From the NCBI RefSeq assembly GCF_026212465.1, contig NC_080051.1:769001-833000 (forward strand): 64,000 nucleotides of DNA, in the 5' to 3' direction. The notes under the pieces are model-generated. The model did no database searches. It had not been told where the DNA came from and saw only the letters and a program-made list of their open reading frames with translations. The translations under genes and the position numbers were made by a program. The DNA comes from Amaranthus tricolor (taxonomy: Eukaryota; Streptophyta; Magnoliopsida; Caryophyllales; Amaranthaceae). Positions 43,501 through 57,875 of the stretch are shown in pieces. Every line of letters starts with the position of its first letter. Position 1 is the first letter of the stretch.

Positions 43501-46500
43501 TCAATGACGAATGAACGATGAAGAATAAACAAGGATCAATGATCAATGACGAATGAACGATGAAGAATGAACAAGGATCAATGATCAATGACGAATGAAC
43601 GATGAAGAATGAACAAGGATCAATGATCAATGAAGAATGAACAAGGATCAATGATCAAAGAAGAATGAACGATGAAGAATGAACAAGGATCAATGATCAA
43701 TGAAGAATGAACGAAGAAGAATGAACAAGGATTAATGGTCAATGACGAATGAACGATGAAGAATGAACAAGGATCAATGATCAATGACGAATGAACGATG
43801 AAGAATGAACAAGGATCAATGATCAATGACGAATGAACAAGGATCAATGATCAATGAAGAATGAACGATGAAGAATGAACAAGGATCAATGATCAATGAA
43901 GAATGAACGATGAAGAATGAACAAGGATTAATGGTCAATGACGAATGAACGATGAAGAATGAACAAGGATCAATGAAGAATGAACGATGAAGAATGAACA
44001 AGGATTAATGGTCAATGACAAATGAACGATGAAGAATGAACAAGGATCAATGATCAATGACGAATGAACGATGAAGAATGAACAAGGATCAATGATCAAT
44101 GACGAATGAACGATGAAGAATGAACAAGGATCAATGATCAATGACGAATGAACGATGAAGAATGAACAAGGATCAATGATCAATGAAGAATGAACAAGGA
44201 TCAATGATCAAAGAAGAATGAACGATGAAGAATGAACAAGGATCAATGATCAATGAAGAATGAACGATGAAGAATGAACAAGGATTAATGGTCAATGACG
44301 AATGAACGATGAAGAATGAACAAGGATCAATGATCAATGAAGAATGAACGATGAAGAAAGAACAAGGATCAATGATAAATGAAGAATGAACGATGAAGAA
44401 TGAATAAGGATCAATGATCAATGACGAATGAACGATGAAGAATGAACAAGGATCAATGATCAATGAAGAATGAAAGATGAAGAATGAACAAGGAGTAATG
44501 GTCAATGAAGAATGAACGATGAAGAATGAACAAGGAACAATGATCAATGAAGAATGATCGATGAAGAATGAACAAGGATTAATGGTCAATGACGAATGAA
44601 CGATGAAGAATGAACAAGTATCAATGCTCAATGAAGAATGAACGATGAAGAATGAACAAGGATCAATGATCAATGAAGAATGAACGATGAAGAATGAACA
44701 AGGATTAATGGTCAATGACAAATGAACGATGAAGAATGAACAAGGATCAATGATCAATGAAGAATGAACGATGAAAAATGGACAAGGATTAATGGTCAAT
44801 GACGAATGAACGATGAAGAATAAACAAGGATCAATGATCAATGACGAATGAATGATGAAGAATGAACAAGGATCAATGATCAATGACGAATGAACGATGA
44901 AGAATGAACAAGGATCAATGATCAATGAAGAATGAACAAGGATCAATGAACAAAGAAGAATGAACGATGAAGAATGAACAAGGTTCAATGATCAATGAAG
45001 AATGAACAAGGATCAATGAACAAAGAAGAATGAACGATGAAGAATGAACAAGGTTCAATGATCAATGAAGAATGAACGATGAAGAATAAACAAGGATTAA
45101 TGGTCAATGACGAATGAACGAAGAAGAATGAACAAGGATCAATGATCAATGAAGAATGAACGATGAAGAATGAACAAGGATTAATGGTCAATGACGAATG
45201 AACGATGAAGAATGAACAAGGATCAATGATCAATGAAGAATGAACGATGAAGAAAGAACAAGGATCAATGATAAATGAAGAATGAACGATGAAGAATGAA
45301 TAAGGATCAATGATCAATGACGAATGAACGATGAAGAATGAACAAGGATCAATGATCAATGAAGAATGAAAGATGAAGAATGAACAAGGAGTAATGGTCA
45401 ATGAAGAATGAACGATGAAGAATGAACAAGGAACAATGATCAATGAAGAATGATCGATGAAGAATGAACAAGGATTAATGGTCAATGACGAATGAACGAT
45501 GAAGAATGAACAAGTATCAATGCTCAATGAAGAATGAACGATGAAGAATGAACAAGCATCAATGATCAATGAAGAATGAACGATGAAGAATGAACAAGGA
45601 TTAATGGTCAATGACAAATGAACGATGAAGAATGAACAAGGATCAATGATAAATGAAGAATGAACGATGAAGAATGAATAAGGATCAATGATCAATGACG
45701 AATGAACGATGAAGAATGAACAAGGATCAATGATCAATGAAGAATGAAAGATGAAGAATGAACAAGGAGTAATGGTCAATGAAGAATGAACGATGAAGAA
45801 TGAACAAGGAACAATGATCAATGAAGAATGATCGATGAAGAATGAACAAGGATTAATGGTCAATGACGAATGAACGATGAAGAATGAACAAGTATCAATG
45901 CTCAATGAAGAATGAACGATGAAGAATGAACAAGGATCAATGATCAATGAAGAATGAACGATGAAGAATGAACAAGGATTAATGGTCAATGACAAATGAA
46001 CGATGAAGAATGAACAAGGATCAATGATCAATGAAGAATGAACGATGAAAAATGAACAAGGATTAATGGTCAATGACGAATGAACGATGAAGAATAAACA
46101 AGGATCAATGATCAATGACGAATGAACGATGAAGAATGAACAAGGATCAATGATCAATGACGAATGAACGATGAAGAATGAACAAGGATCAATGATCAAT
46201 GAAGAATGAACAAGGATCAATGATCAAAGAAGAATGAACGATGAAGAATGAACAAGGATCAATGATCAATGAAGAATGAACGAAGAAGAATGAACAAGGA
46301 TTAATGGTCAATGACGAATGAACGATGAAGAATGAACAAGGATCAATGATCAATGACGAATGAACGATGAAGAATGAACAAGGATCAATGATCAATGACG
46401 AATGAACAAGGATCAATGATCAATGAAGAATGAACGATGAAGAATGAACAAGGATCAATGATCAATGAAGAATGAACGATGAAGAATGAACAAGGATTAA

Positions 46501-47513
46501 TGGTCAATGACGAATGAACGATGAAGAATGAACAAGGATCAATGAAGAATGAACGATGAAGAATGAACAAGGATTAATGGTCAATGACAAATGAACGATG
46601 AAGAATGAACAAGGATCAATGATCAATGACGAATGAACGATGAAGAATGAACAAGGATCAATGATCAATGACGAATGAACGATGAAGAATGAACAAGGAT
46701 CAATGATCAATGACGAATGAACGATGAAGAATGAACAAGGATCAATGATCAATGAAGAATGAACAAGGATCAATGATCAAAGAAGAATGAACGATGAAGA
46801 ATGAACAAGGATCAATGATCAATGAAGAATGAACGATGAAGAATGAACAAGGATTAATGGTCAATGACGAATGAACGATGAAGAATGAACAAGGATCAAT
46901 GATCAATGAAGAATGAACGATGAAGAAAGAACAAGGATCAATGATAAATGAAGAATGAACGATGAAGAATGAATAAGGATCAATGATCAATGACGAATGA
47001 ACGATGAAGAATGAACAAGGATCAATGATCAATGAAGAATGAAAGATGAAGAATGAACAAGGAGTAATGGTCAATGAAGAATGAACGATGAAGAATGAAC
47101 AAGGAACAATGATCAATGAAGAATGATCGATGAAGAATGAACAAGGATTAATGGTCAATGACGAATGAACGATGAAGAATGAACAAGTATCAATGCTCAA
47201 TGAAGAATGAACGATGAAGAATGAACAAGGATCAATGATCAATGAAGAATGAACGATGAAGAATGAACAAGGATTAATGGTCAATGACAAATGAACGATG
47301 AAGAATGAACAAGGATCAATGATCAATGAAGAATGAACGATGAAAAATGGACAAGGATTAATGGTCAATGACGAATGAACGATGAAGAATAAACAAGGAT
47401 CAATGATCAATGACGAATGAATGATGAAGAATGAACAAGGATCAATGATCAATGACGAATGAACGATGAAGAATGAACAAGGATCAATGATCAATGAAGA
47501 ATGAACAAGGATC
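40549..47513 (+). repeat. Nested expansion region (3,507- and 2,569-bp offsets)
   Basis: Sequence from about 37.25 to 41.44 kb recurs at +3,507 bp (38,517 to 42,024, 38,909 to 42,416, 40,113 to 43,620, 40,666 to 44,173). Sequence 42,376-44,944 then recurs at 44,945-47,513 (+2,569 bp). The second duplication copied private changes of the first: the GACAAGG-type change near 44,780 reappears near 47,349, and AATGAAT before GATGAAG near 44,847 reappears near 47,416. A junction is visible near 44,945, where AATGAAC, AAAGAAG replaces the expected AATGATC, AAAGAAG. Confidence 0.87.
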
Positions 47514-49478
47514 AATGATCAAAGAAGAATGAACGATGAAGAATGAACAAGGATCAATGATCAATGAAGAATGAACGAAGAAGAATGAACAAGGATTAAT
47601 GGTCAATGACGAATGAACGATGAAGAATGAACAAGGATCAATGATCAATGAAGAATGAACGATGAAGAATGAACAAGGATTAATGGTCAATGACGAATGA
47701 ACGATGAAGAATGAACAAGGATCAATGATCAATGAAGAATGAACGATGAAGAAAGAACAAGGATCAATGATAAATGAAGAATGAACGATGAAGAATGAAT
47801 AAGGATCAATGATCAATGACGAATGAACGATGAAGAATGAACAAGGATCAATGATCAATGAAGAATGAAAGATGAAGAATGAACAAGGAGTAATGGTCAA
47901 TGAAGAATGAACGATGAAGAATGAACAAGGAACAATGATCAATGAAGAATGATCGATGAAGAATGAACAAGGATTAATGGTCAATGACAAATGAACGATG
48001 AAGAATGAACAAGGATCAATGATCAATGAAGAATGAACGATGAAAAATGAACAAGGATTAATGGTCAATGACGAATGAACGATGAAGAATAAACAAGGAT
48101 CAATGATCAATGACGAATGAACGATGAAGAATGAACAAGGATCAATGATCAATGACGAATGAACGATGAAGAATGAACAAGGATCAATGATCAATGAAGA
48201 ATGAACAAGGATCAATGATCAAAGAAGAATGAACGATGAAGAATGAACAAGGATCAATGATCAATGAAGAATGAACGAAGAAGAATGAACAAGGATTAAT
48301 GGTCAATGACGAATGAACGATGAAGAATGAACAAGGATCAATGATCAATGACGAATGAACGATGAAGAATGAACAAGGATCAATGATCAATGACGAATGA
48401 ACAAGGATCAATGATCAATGAAGAATGAACGATGAAGAATGAACAAGGATCAATGATCAATGAAGAATGAACGATGAAGAATGAACAAGGATTAATGGTC
48501 AATGACGAATGAACGATGAAGAATGAACAAGGATCAATGAAGAATGAACGATGAAGAATGAACAAGAATTAATGGTCAATGACAAATGAACGATGAAGAA
48601 TGAACAAGGATCAATGATCAATGACGAATGAACGATGAAGAATGAACAAGGATCAATGATCAATGACGAATGAACGATGAAGAATGAACATGGATCAATG
48701 ATCAATGACGAATGAACGATGAAGAATGAACAAGGATCAATGATCAATGAAGAATGAACAAGGATCAATGATCAAAGAAGAATGAACGATGAAGAATGAA
48801 CAAGGATCAATGATCAATGAAGAATGAACGATGAAGAATGAACAAGGATTAATGGTCAATGACGAATGAACGATGAAGAATGAACAAGGATCAATGATCA
48901 ATGAAGAATGAACGATGAAGAAAGAACAAGGATCAATGATAAATGAAGAATGAACGATGAAGAATGAATAAGGATCAATGATCAATGACGAATGAACGAT
49001 GAAGAATGAACAAGGATCAATGATCAATGAAGAATGAAAGATGAAGAATGAACAAGGAGTAATGGTCAATGAAAAATGAACGATGAAGAATGAACAAGGA
49101 ACAATGATCAATGAAGAATGATCGATGAAGAATGAACAAGGATTAATGGTCAATGACGAATGAACGATGAAGAATGAACAAGTATCAATGCTCAATGAAG
49201 AATGAACGATGAAGAATGAACAAGGATCAATGATCAATGAAGAATGAACGATGAAGAATGAACAAGGATTAATGGTCAATGACGAATGAACGATGAAGAA
49301 TGAACAAGGATCAATGATCAATGAAGAATGAACGATGAAAAATGAACAAGGATTAATGGTCAATGACGAATGAACGATGAAGAATAAACAAGGATCAATG
49401 ATCAATGACGAATGAACGATGAAGAATTAACAAGGATCAATGATCAATGACGAATGAACGATGAAGAATGAACAAGGA
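47514..49478 (+). repeat. Right flank of the expansion, with a 126-bp unit loss
   Basis: This stretch follows the pattern of 31,895 and 48,184-type modules. Near 47,960-47,990 the unit with AATGATC before GATGAAG is followed directly by the AATGACA-type unit, which removes three 42-bp units relative to the related blocks. Landmarks 48,184, 48,380 and 48,499 match 46,189, 46,385 and 46,504 at an offset of 1,995. A private AAGAATT word is near 48,563. Confidence 0.82.
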
Positions 49479-50703
49479 TCAATGATCAATGAAGAATGAA
49501 CAAGGATCAATGATCAAAGAAGAATGAACGATGAAGAATGAACAAGGATCAATGATCAATGAAGAATGAACGAAGAAGAATGAACAAGGAGTAATAGTCA
49601 ATGACGAATGAACGATGAAGAATGAACAAGGATCAATGATCAATGACGAATGAACGATGAAGAATGAACAAGGATCAATGATCAATGAAGAATGAACAAG
49701 GATCAATGATCAATGAAGAATGAACGATGAAGAATGAACAAGGATCAATGATCAATGAAGAATGAACGATGAAGAATGAACAAGGATTAATGGTCAATGA
49801 CGAATGAACGATGAAGAATGAACAAGGATCAATGAAGAATGAACGATGATGAATGAACAAGGATTAATGGTCAATGACAAATGAACGATGAAGAATGAAC
49901 AAGGATCAATGATCAATGACGAATGAACGATGAAGAATGAACAAGGATCAATGATCAATGACGAATGAACGATGAAGAATGAACAAGGATCAATGATCAA
50001 TGACGAATGAACGATGAAGAATGAACAAGGATCAATGATCAATGAAGAATGAACGATGAAGAATGAACAAGGATTAATGGTCAATGACGAGTGAACGATG
50101 AAGAATGAACAAGGATCAATGATCAATGAAGAATGAACGATGAAGAAAGAACAAGGATCAATGATAAATGAAGAATGAACGATGAAGAATGAATAAGGAT
50201 CAATGATCAATGACGAATGAACGATGAAGAATGAACAAGGATCAATGATCAATGAAGAATGAAAGATGAAGAATGAACAAGGAGTAATGGTCAATGAAGA
50301 ATGAAAGATGAAGAATGAACAAGGAACAATGATCAATGAAGAATGATCGATGAAGAATGAACAAGGATTAATGGTCAATGACGAATGAACGATGAAGAAT
50401 GAACAAGTATCAATGCTCAATGAAGAATGAACGATGAAGAATGAACAAGGATCAATGATCAATGAAGAATGAACGATGAAGAATGAACAAGGATTAATGG
50501 TCAATGACGAATGAACGATGAAGAATGAACAAGGATCAATGATCAATGAAGAATGAACGATGAAAAATGAACAAGGATTAATGGTCAATGACGAATGAAC
50601 GATGAAGAATAAACAAGGATCAATGATCAATGACGAATGAACGATGAAGAATTAACAAGGATCAATGATCAATGACGAATGAACGATGAAGAATGAACAA
50701 GGA
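49479..50703 (+). repeat. 1,225-bp partial duplicate preceding block D
   Basis: Landmarks 49,479 and 49,675 match 50,704 and 50,900 at +1,225 bp. The rest of the segment (49,794-50,630) fuses the 119-bp interval to the units normally found near 9,166 and 61,000, so it is a hybrid. Private words include GATGATG near 49,850, AATGACG changed to end in AGTG near 50,090, and AATGAAA near 50,302. Confidence 0.82.
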
Positions 50704-53700
50704 TCAATGATCAATGAAGAATGAACAAGGATCAATGATCAAAGAAGAATGAACGATGAAGAATGAACAAGGATCAATGATCAATGAAGAATGAACGAAG
50801 AAGAATGAACAAGGAGTAATAGTCAATGACGAATGAACGATGAAGAATGAACAAGGATCAATGATCAATGACGAATGAACGATGAAGAATGAACAAGGAT
50901 CAATGATCAATGAAGAATGAACAAGGATCAATGATCAATGAAGAATGAACGATGAAGAATGAACAAGGATCAATGATCAATGAAGAATGAACGATGAAGA
51001 ATGAACAAGGATTAATGGTCAATGACGAATGAACGATGAAGAATGAACAAGGATCAATGAAGAATGAACGATGAAGAATGAACACGGATTAATGGTCAAT
51101 GACAAATGAACGATGAAGAATGAACAAGGATCAATGATCAATGACGAATGAACGATGAAGAATGAACAAGGATCAATGATCAATGACGAATGAACGATGA
51201 AGAATGAACAAGGATCAATGATCAATGACGAATGAACGATGAAGAATGAACAAGGATCAATGATCAATGAAGAATGAACAAGGATCAATGATCAAAGAAG
51301 AATGAACGATGAAGAATGAACAAGGATCAATGATCAATGAAGAATGAACGATGAAGAATGAACAAGGATCAATGATCAATGAAGAATGAACGATGAAGAA
51401 TGAACAAGGACCAATGCTCAATGAAGAATGAACGATGAAGAATGAACAAGGATCAATGATCAATGAAGAATGAACGATGAAGAATGAACAAGGATTAATG
51501 GTCAATGACGAATGAACGATGAAGAATGAATAAGGATCAATGATCAATGACGAATGAACGATGAAGAATGAACAAGGATCAATGATCAATGACGAATGAA
51601 CGATGAAGAATGAACAAGGATCAATGATCAATGAAGAATGAACAAGGATCAATGATCAAAGAAGAATGAACGATGAAGAATGAACAAGGATCAATGATCA
51701 ATGTAGAATGAACGATGAAGAATGAACAAGGATTAATGGTCAATGACGAATGAACGATGAAGAATGAACAAGGATCAATGATCAATGAAGAATGAACGAT
51801 GAAGAATGAACAAGGATTAATGGTCAATGACGAATGAACGATGAAGAATGAACAAGGATCAATGATCAATGAAGAATGAACGATGAAGAAAGAACAAGGA
51901 TCAATGATAAATGAAGAATGAACGATGAAGAATGAATAAGGATCAATGATCAATGACGAATGAACGATGAAGAATGAACAAGGATCAATGATCAATGAAG
52001 AATGAACAAGGATCAATGGTCAATGAAGAATGAACGATGAAGAATAAACAATTATCAATGATCAATGACGAATGAACGATGAAGAATGAACAAGGATCAA
52101 TGATCAATGACGAATGAACGATGAAGAATGAACAAGGATCAATGATCAATGAAGAATGAACAAGGATCAATGATCAAAGAAGAATGAACGATGAAGAATG
52201 AACAAGGATCAATGATCAATGAAGAATGAACGAAGATGAATGAACAAGGAGTAATAGTCAATGACGAATGAACGATGAAGAATGAACAAGGATCAATGAC
52301 CAATGACGAATGAACGATGAAGAATGAACAAGGATCAATGATCAATGAAGAATGAACAAGGATCAATGATCAAAGAAGAATGAACGATGAAGAATGAACA
52401 AGGATCAATGATCAATGAAGAATGAACGATGAAGAATGAACAAGGATTAATGGTCAATGACGAATGAACGATGAAGAATGAACAAGAATCAATGAAGAAT
52501 GAACGATGAAGAATGAACAAGGATTAATGGTCAATGACAAATGAACGATGAAGAATGAACAAGGATCAATGATCAATGACGAATGAACGATGAAGAATGA
52601 ACAAGGATCAATGATCAATGAAGAATGAACGATGAAGAATGAACAAGGATCAATGATCAATGAAGAATGAACGATGAAGAATGAACAAGGATCAATTCTC
52701 AATGAAGAATGAACGATGAAGAATGAACAAGGATCAATTCTCAATGAAGAATGAACGATGAAGAATGAACAAGGAACAATGATCAATGAAGAATGAACGA
52801 TGAAGAATGAACAAGGATCAATGCTCAATGAAGAATGAACGATGAAGAATGAACAAGGATCAATGATCAATGAAGAATGAACGATGAAGAATGAACAAGG
52901 ATTAATGGTCAATGACGAATGAACGATGAAGAATGAACAAGGATCAATGATCAATGACGAATGAACGATGAAGAATGAACAAGGATCAATGATCAATGAC
53001 GAATGAACGATGAAGAATGAACAAGGATCAATGATCAATGAAGAATGAACAAGGATCAATGATCAAAGAAGAATGAACGATGAAGAATGAACAAGGATCA
53101 ATGATCAATGTAGAATGAACGATGAAGAATGAACAAGGATTAATGGTCAATGACGAATGAACGATGAAGAATGAACAAGGATCAATGATCAATGAAGAAT
53201 GAACGATGAAGAATGAACAAGGATTAATGGTCAATGACGAATGAACGATGAAGAATGAACAAGGATCAATGATCAATGACGAATGAACGATGAAGAATGA
53301 ACAAGGATCAATGATCAATGACGAATGAACGATGAAGAATGAACAAGGATCAATGATCAATGAAGAATGAACAAGGATCAATGAACAAAGAAGAATGAAC
53401 GATGAAGAATGAACAAGGTTCAATGATCAATGAAGAATGAACGATGAAGAATGAACAAGGATTAATGGTCAATGACGAATGAACGATGAAGAATGAACAA
53501 GGATCAATGATCAATGAAGAATGAACGATGAAGAATGAACAAGGATTAATGGTCAATGACGAATGAACGATGAAGAATAAACAAGGATCAATGATAAATG
53601 AAGAATGAACGATGAAGAATGAATAAGGATCAATGATCAATGACGAATGAACGATGAAGAATGAACAAGGATCAATGATCAATGAAGAATGAAAGATGAA

Positions 53701-56700
53701 GAATGAACAAGGAGTAATGGTCAATGAAGAATGAACGATGAAGAATGAACAAGGAACAATGATCAATGAAGAATGATCGATGAAGAATGAACAAGGATCA
53801 ATGATCAATGAAGAATGAACAAGGATCAATGATCAAAGAAGAATGAACGATGAAGAATGAACAAGGATCAATGATCAATGAAGAATGAACGAAGAAGAAT
53901 GAACAAGGAGTAATAGTCAATGACGAATGAACGATGAAGAATGAACAAGGATCAATGATCAATGACGAATGAACGATGAAGAATGAACAAGGATCAATGA
54001 TCAATGAAGAATGAACAAGGATCAATGATCAATGAAGAATGAACGATGAAGAATGAACAAGGATCAATGATCAATGAAGAATGAACGATGAAGAATGAAC
54101 AAGGATTAATGGTCAATGACGAATGAACGATGAAGAATGAACAAGGATCAATGAAGAATGAACGATGAAGAATGAACAAGGATTAATGGTCAATGACAAA
54201 TGAACGATGAAGAATGAACAAGGATCAATGATCAATGACGAATGAACGATGAAGAATGAACAAGGATCAATGATCAATGACGAATGAACGATGAAGAATG
54301 AACAAGGATCAATGATCAATGACGAATGAACGATGAAGAATGAACAAGGATCAATGATCAATGAAGAATGAACAAGGATCAATGATCAAAGAAGAATGAA
54401 CGATGAAGAATGAACAAGGATCAATGATCAATGAAGAATGAACGATGAAGAATGAACAAGGATCAATGATCAATGAAGAATGAACGATTAAGAATGAACA
54501 AGGACCAATGCTCAATGAAGAATGAACGATGAAGAATGAACAAGGATCAATGATCAATGAAGAATGAACGATGAAGAATGAACAAGGATTAATGGTCAAT
54601 GACGAATGAACGATGAAGAATGAACAAGGATCAATGAAGAATGAACGATGAAGAATGAACAAGGATTAATGGTCAATGACAAATGAACGATGAAGAATGA
54701 ACAAGGATCAATGATCAATGACGAATGAACGATGAAGAATGAACAAGGATCAATGATCAATGACGAATGAACGATGAAGAATGAACAAGGATCAATGATC
54801 AATGACGAATGAACGATGAAGAATGAACAAGGATCAATGATCAATGAAGAATGAACAAGGATCAATGATCAATGAAGAATGAACGATGAAGAATGAACAA
54901 GGATCAATGATCAATGAAGAATGAACGATGAAGAATGAACAAGGATTAATGGTCAATGACGAATGAACGATGAAGAATGAACAAGGATCAATGAAGAATG
55001 AACGATGAAGAATGAACAAGGATTAATGGTCAATGACAAATGAACGATGAAGAATGAACAAGGATCAATGATCAATGACGAATGAACGATGAAGAATGAA
55101 CAAGGATCAATGATCAATGACGAATGAACGATGAAGAATGAACAAGGATCAATGATCAATGACGAATGAACGATGAAGAATGAACAAGGATCAATGATCA
55201 ATGAAGAATGAACAAGGATCAATGATCAAAGAAGAATGAACGATGAAGAATGAACAAGGATCAATGATCAATGAAGAATGAACGATGAAGAATGAACAAG
55301 GATCAATGATCAATGAAGAATGAACGATGAAGAATGAACAAGGACCAATGCTCAATGAAGAATGAACGATGAAGAATGAACAAGGATCAATGATCAATGA
55401 AGAATGAACGATGAAGAATGAACAAGGATTAATGGTCAATGACGAATGAACGATGACGAATGAATAAGGATCAATGATCAATGACGAATGAACGATGAAG
55501 AATGAACAAGGATCAATGATCAATGACGAATGAACGATGAAGAATGAACAAGGATCAATGATCAATGAAGAATGAACAAGGATCAATGATCAAAGAAGAA
55601 TGAACGATGAAGAATGAACAAGGATCAATGATCAATGTAGAATGAACGATGAAGAATGAACAAGGATTAATGGTCAATGACGAATGAACGATGAAGAATG
55701 AACAAGGATCAATGATCAATGAAGAATGAACGATGAAGAATGAACAAGGATTAATGGTCAATGACGAATGAACGATGAAGAATGAACAAGGATCAATGAT
55801 CAATGACGAATGAACGATGAAGAATGAACAAGGATCAATGATCAATGAAGAATGAAAGATGAAGAATGAACAAGGAGTAATGGTCAATGAAGAATGAACA
55901 AGGAACAATGATCAATGAAGAATGATCGATGAAGAATGAACAAGGATTAATGGTCAATGACGAATGAACGATGAAGAATGAACAAGTATCAATGCTCAAT
56001 GAAGAATGAACGATGAAGAATGAACAAGGATCAATGATCAATGAAGAATGAACGATGAAGAATGAACAAGGATTAATGGTCAATGACGAATGAACGATGA
56101 AGAATGAACAAGGATCAATGATCAATGAAGAATGAACGATGAAAAATGAACAAGGATTAATGGTCAATGACGAATGAACGATGAAGAATAAACAAGGATC
56201 AATGATCAATGACGAATGAACGATGAAGAATTAACAAGGATCAATGATCAATGACGAATGAACGATGAAGAATGAACAAGGATCAATGATCAATGAAGAA
56301 TGAACAAGGATCAATGATCAAAGAAGAATGAACGATGAAGAATGAACAAGGATCAATGATCAATGAAGAATGAACGAAGAAGAATGAACAAGGATTAATG
56401 GTCAATGACGAATGAACGATGAAGAATGAACAAGGATCAATGATCAATGAAGAATGAACGATGAAGAATGAACAAGGATTAATGGTGAATGACGAATGAA
56501 CGATGAAGAATGAACAAGGATCAATGATCAATGAAGAATGAACGATGAAGAAAGAACAAGGATCAATGATAAATGAAGAATGAACGATGAAGAATGAATA
56601 AGGATCAATGATCAATGACGAATGAACGATGAAGAATGAACAAGGATCAATGATCAATGAAGAATGAACAAGGATCAATGGTCAATGAAGAATGAACGAT

Positions 56701-57875
56701 GAAGAATAAACAAGGATCAATGATCAATGACGAATGAACGATGAAGAATGAACAAGGATCAATGATCAATGACGAATGAACGATGAAGAATGAACAAGGA
56801 TCAATGATCAATGAAGAATGAACAAGGATCAATGATCAAAGAAGAATGAACGATGAAGAATGAACAAGGATCAATGATCAATGAAGAATGAACGAAGATG
56901 AATGAACAAGGAGTAATAGTCAATGACGAATGAACGATGAAGAATGAACAAGGATCAATGATCAATGACGAATGAACGATGAAGAATGAACAAGGATCAA
57001 TGATCAATGAAGAATGAACAAGGATCAATGATCAAAGAAGAATGAACGATGAAGAATGAACAAGGATCAATGATCAATGAAGAATGAACGATGAAGAATG
57101 AACAAGGATTAATGGTCAATGACGAATGAACGATGAAGAATGAACAAGGATCAATGAAGAATGAACGATGAAGAATGAACAAGGATTAATGGTCAATGAC
57201 AAATGAACGATGAAGAATGAACAAGGATCAATGATCAATGACGAATGAACGATGAAGAATGAACAAGGATCAATGATCAATGACGAATGAACGATGAAGA
57301 ATGAACAAGGATCAATGATCAATGACGAATGAACGATGAAGAATGAACAAGGATCAATGATCAATGAAGAATGAACAAGGATCAATGATCAAAGAAGAAT
57401 GAACGATGAAGAATGAACAAGGATCAATGATCAATGAAGAATGAACGATGAAGAATGAACAAGGATCAATGATCAATGAAGAATGAACGATGAAGAATGA
57501 ACAAGGATCAATTCTCAATGAAGAATGAACGATGAAGAATGAACAAGGATCAATTCTCAATGAAGAATGAACGATTAAGAATGAACAAGGAACAATGATC
57601 AATGAAGAATGAACGATGAAGAATGAACAAGGATCAATGATCAATGAAGAATGAACGATGAAGAATGAACAAGGATTAATGGTCAATGACGAATGAACGA
57701 TGAAGAATGAACAAGGATCAATGATCAATGACGAATGAACGATGAAGAATGAACAAGGATCAATGATCAATGACGAATGAACGATGAAGAATGAACAAGG
57801 ATCAATGATCAATGACGAATGAACGATGAAGAATGAACAAGGATCAATGATCAATGAAGAATGAACAAGGATCAA
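50704..57875 (+). repeat. Kilobase block D (third copy of block A sequence)
   Basis: Landmarks 50,704 to 53,028 match 3,545 to 5,869 at +47,159. After a 336-bp loss, 53,798-54,113 match 6,975-7,290 at +46,823. Landmarks 54,953-55,835 match 8,284-9,166 at +46,669. Landmarks 55,835-57,116 match 12,589-13,870 at +43,246. The changes of offset therefore mark indels of whole heptamers. Block D lacks several substitutions that A and B share, such as AAGGATG at 5,362 and AATGAAG before AAGGATT at 4,566, so it is the more distant copy. Confidence 0.87.
54596..55309 (+). repeat. 357-bp (119 + 238) tandem duplication in block D
   Basis: The interval pair 119 + 238 bp starts at 54,113, 54,596 and 54,953. 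The last two are exactly 357 bp apart and adjacent, so the right part of the 553-bp module has been duplicated on its own. A similar local duplication is seen in block A, where 7,969 and 8,284 are 315 bp apart. Confidence 0.75.
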
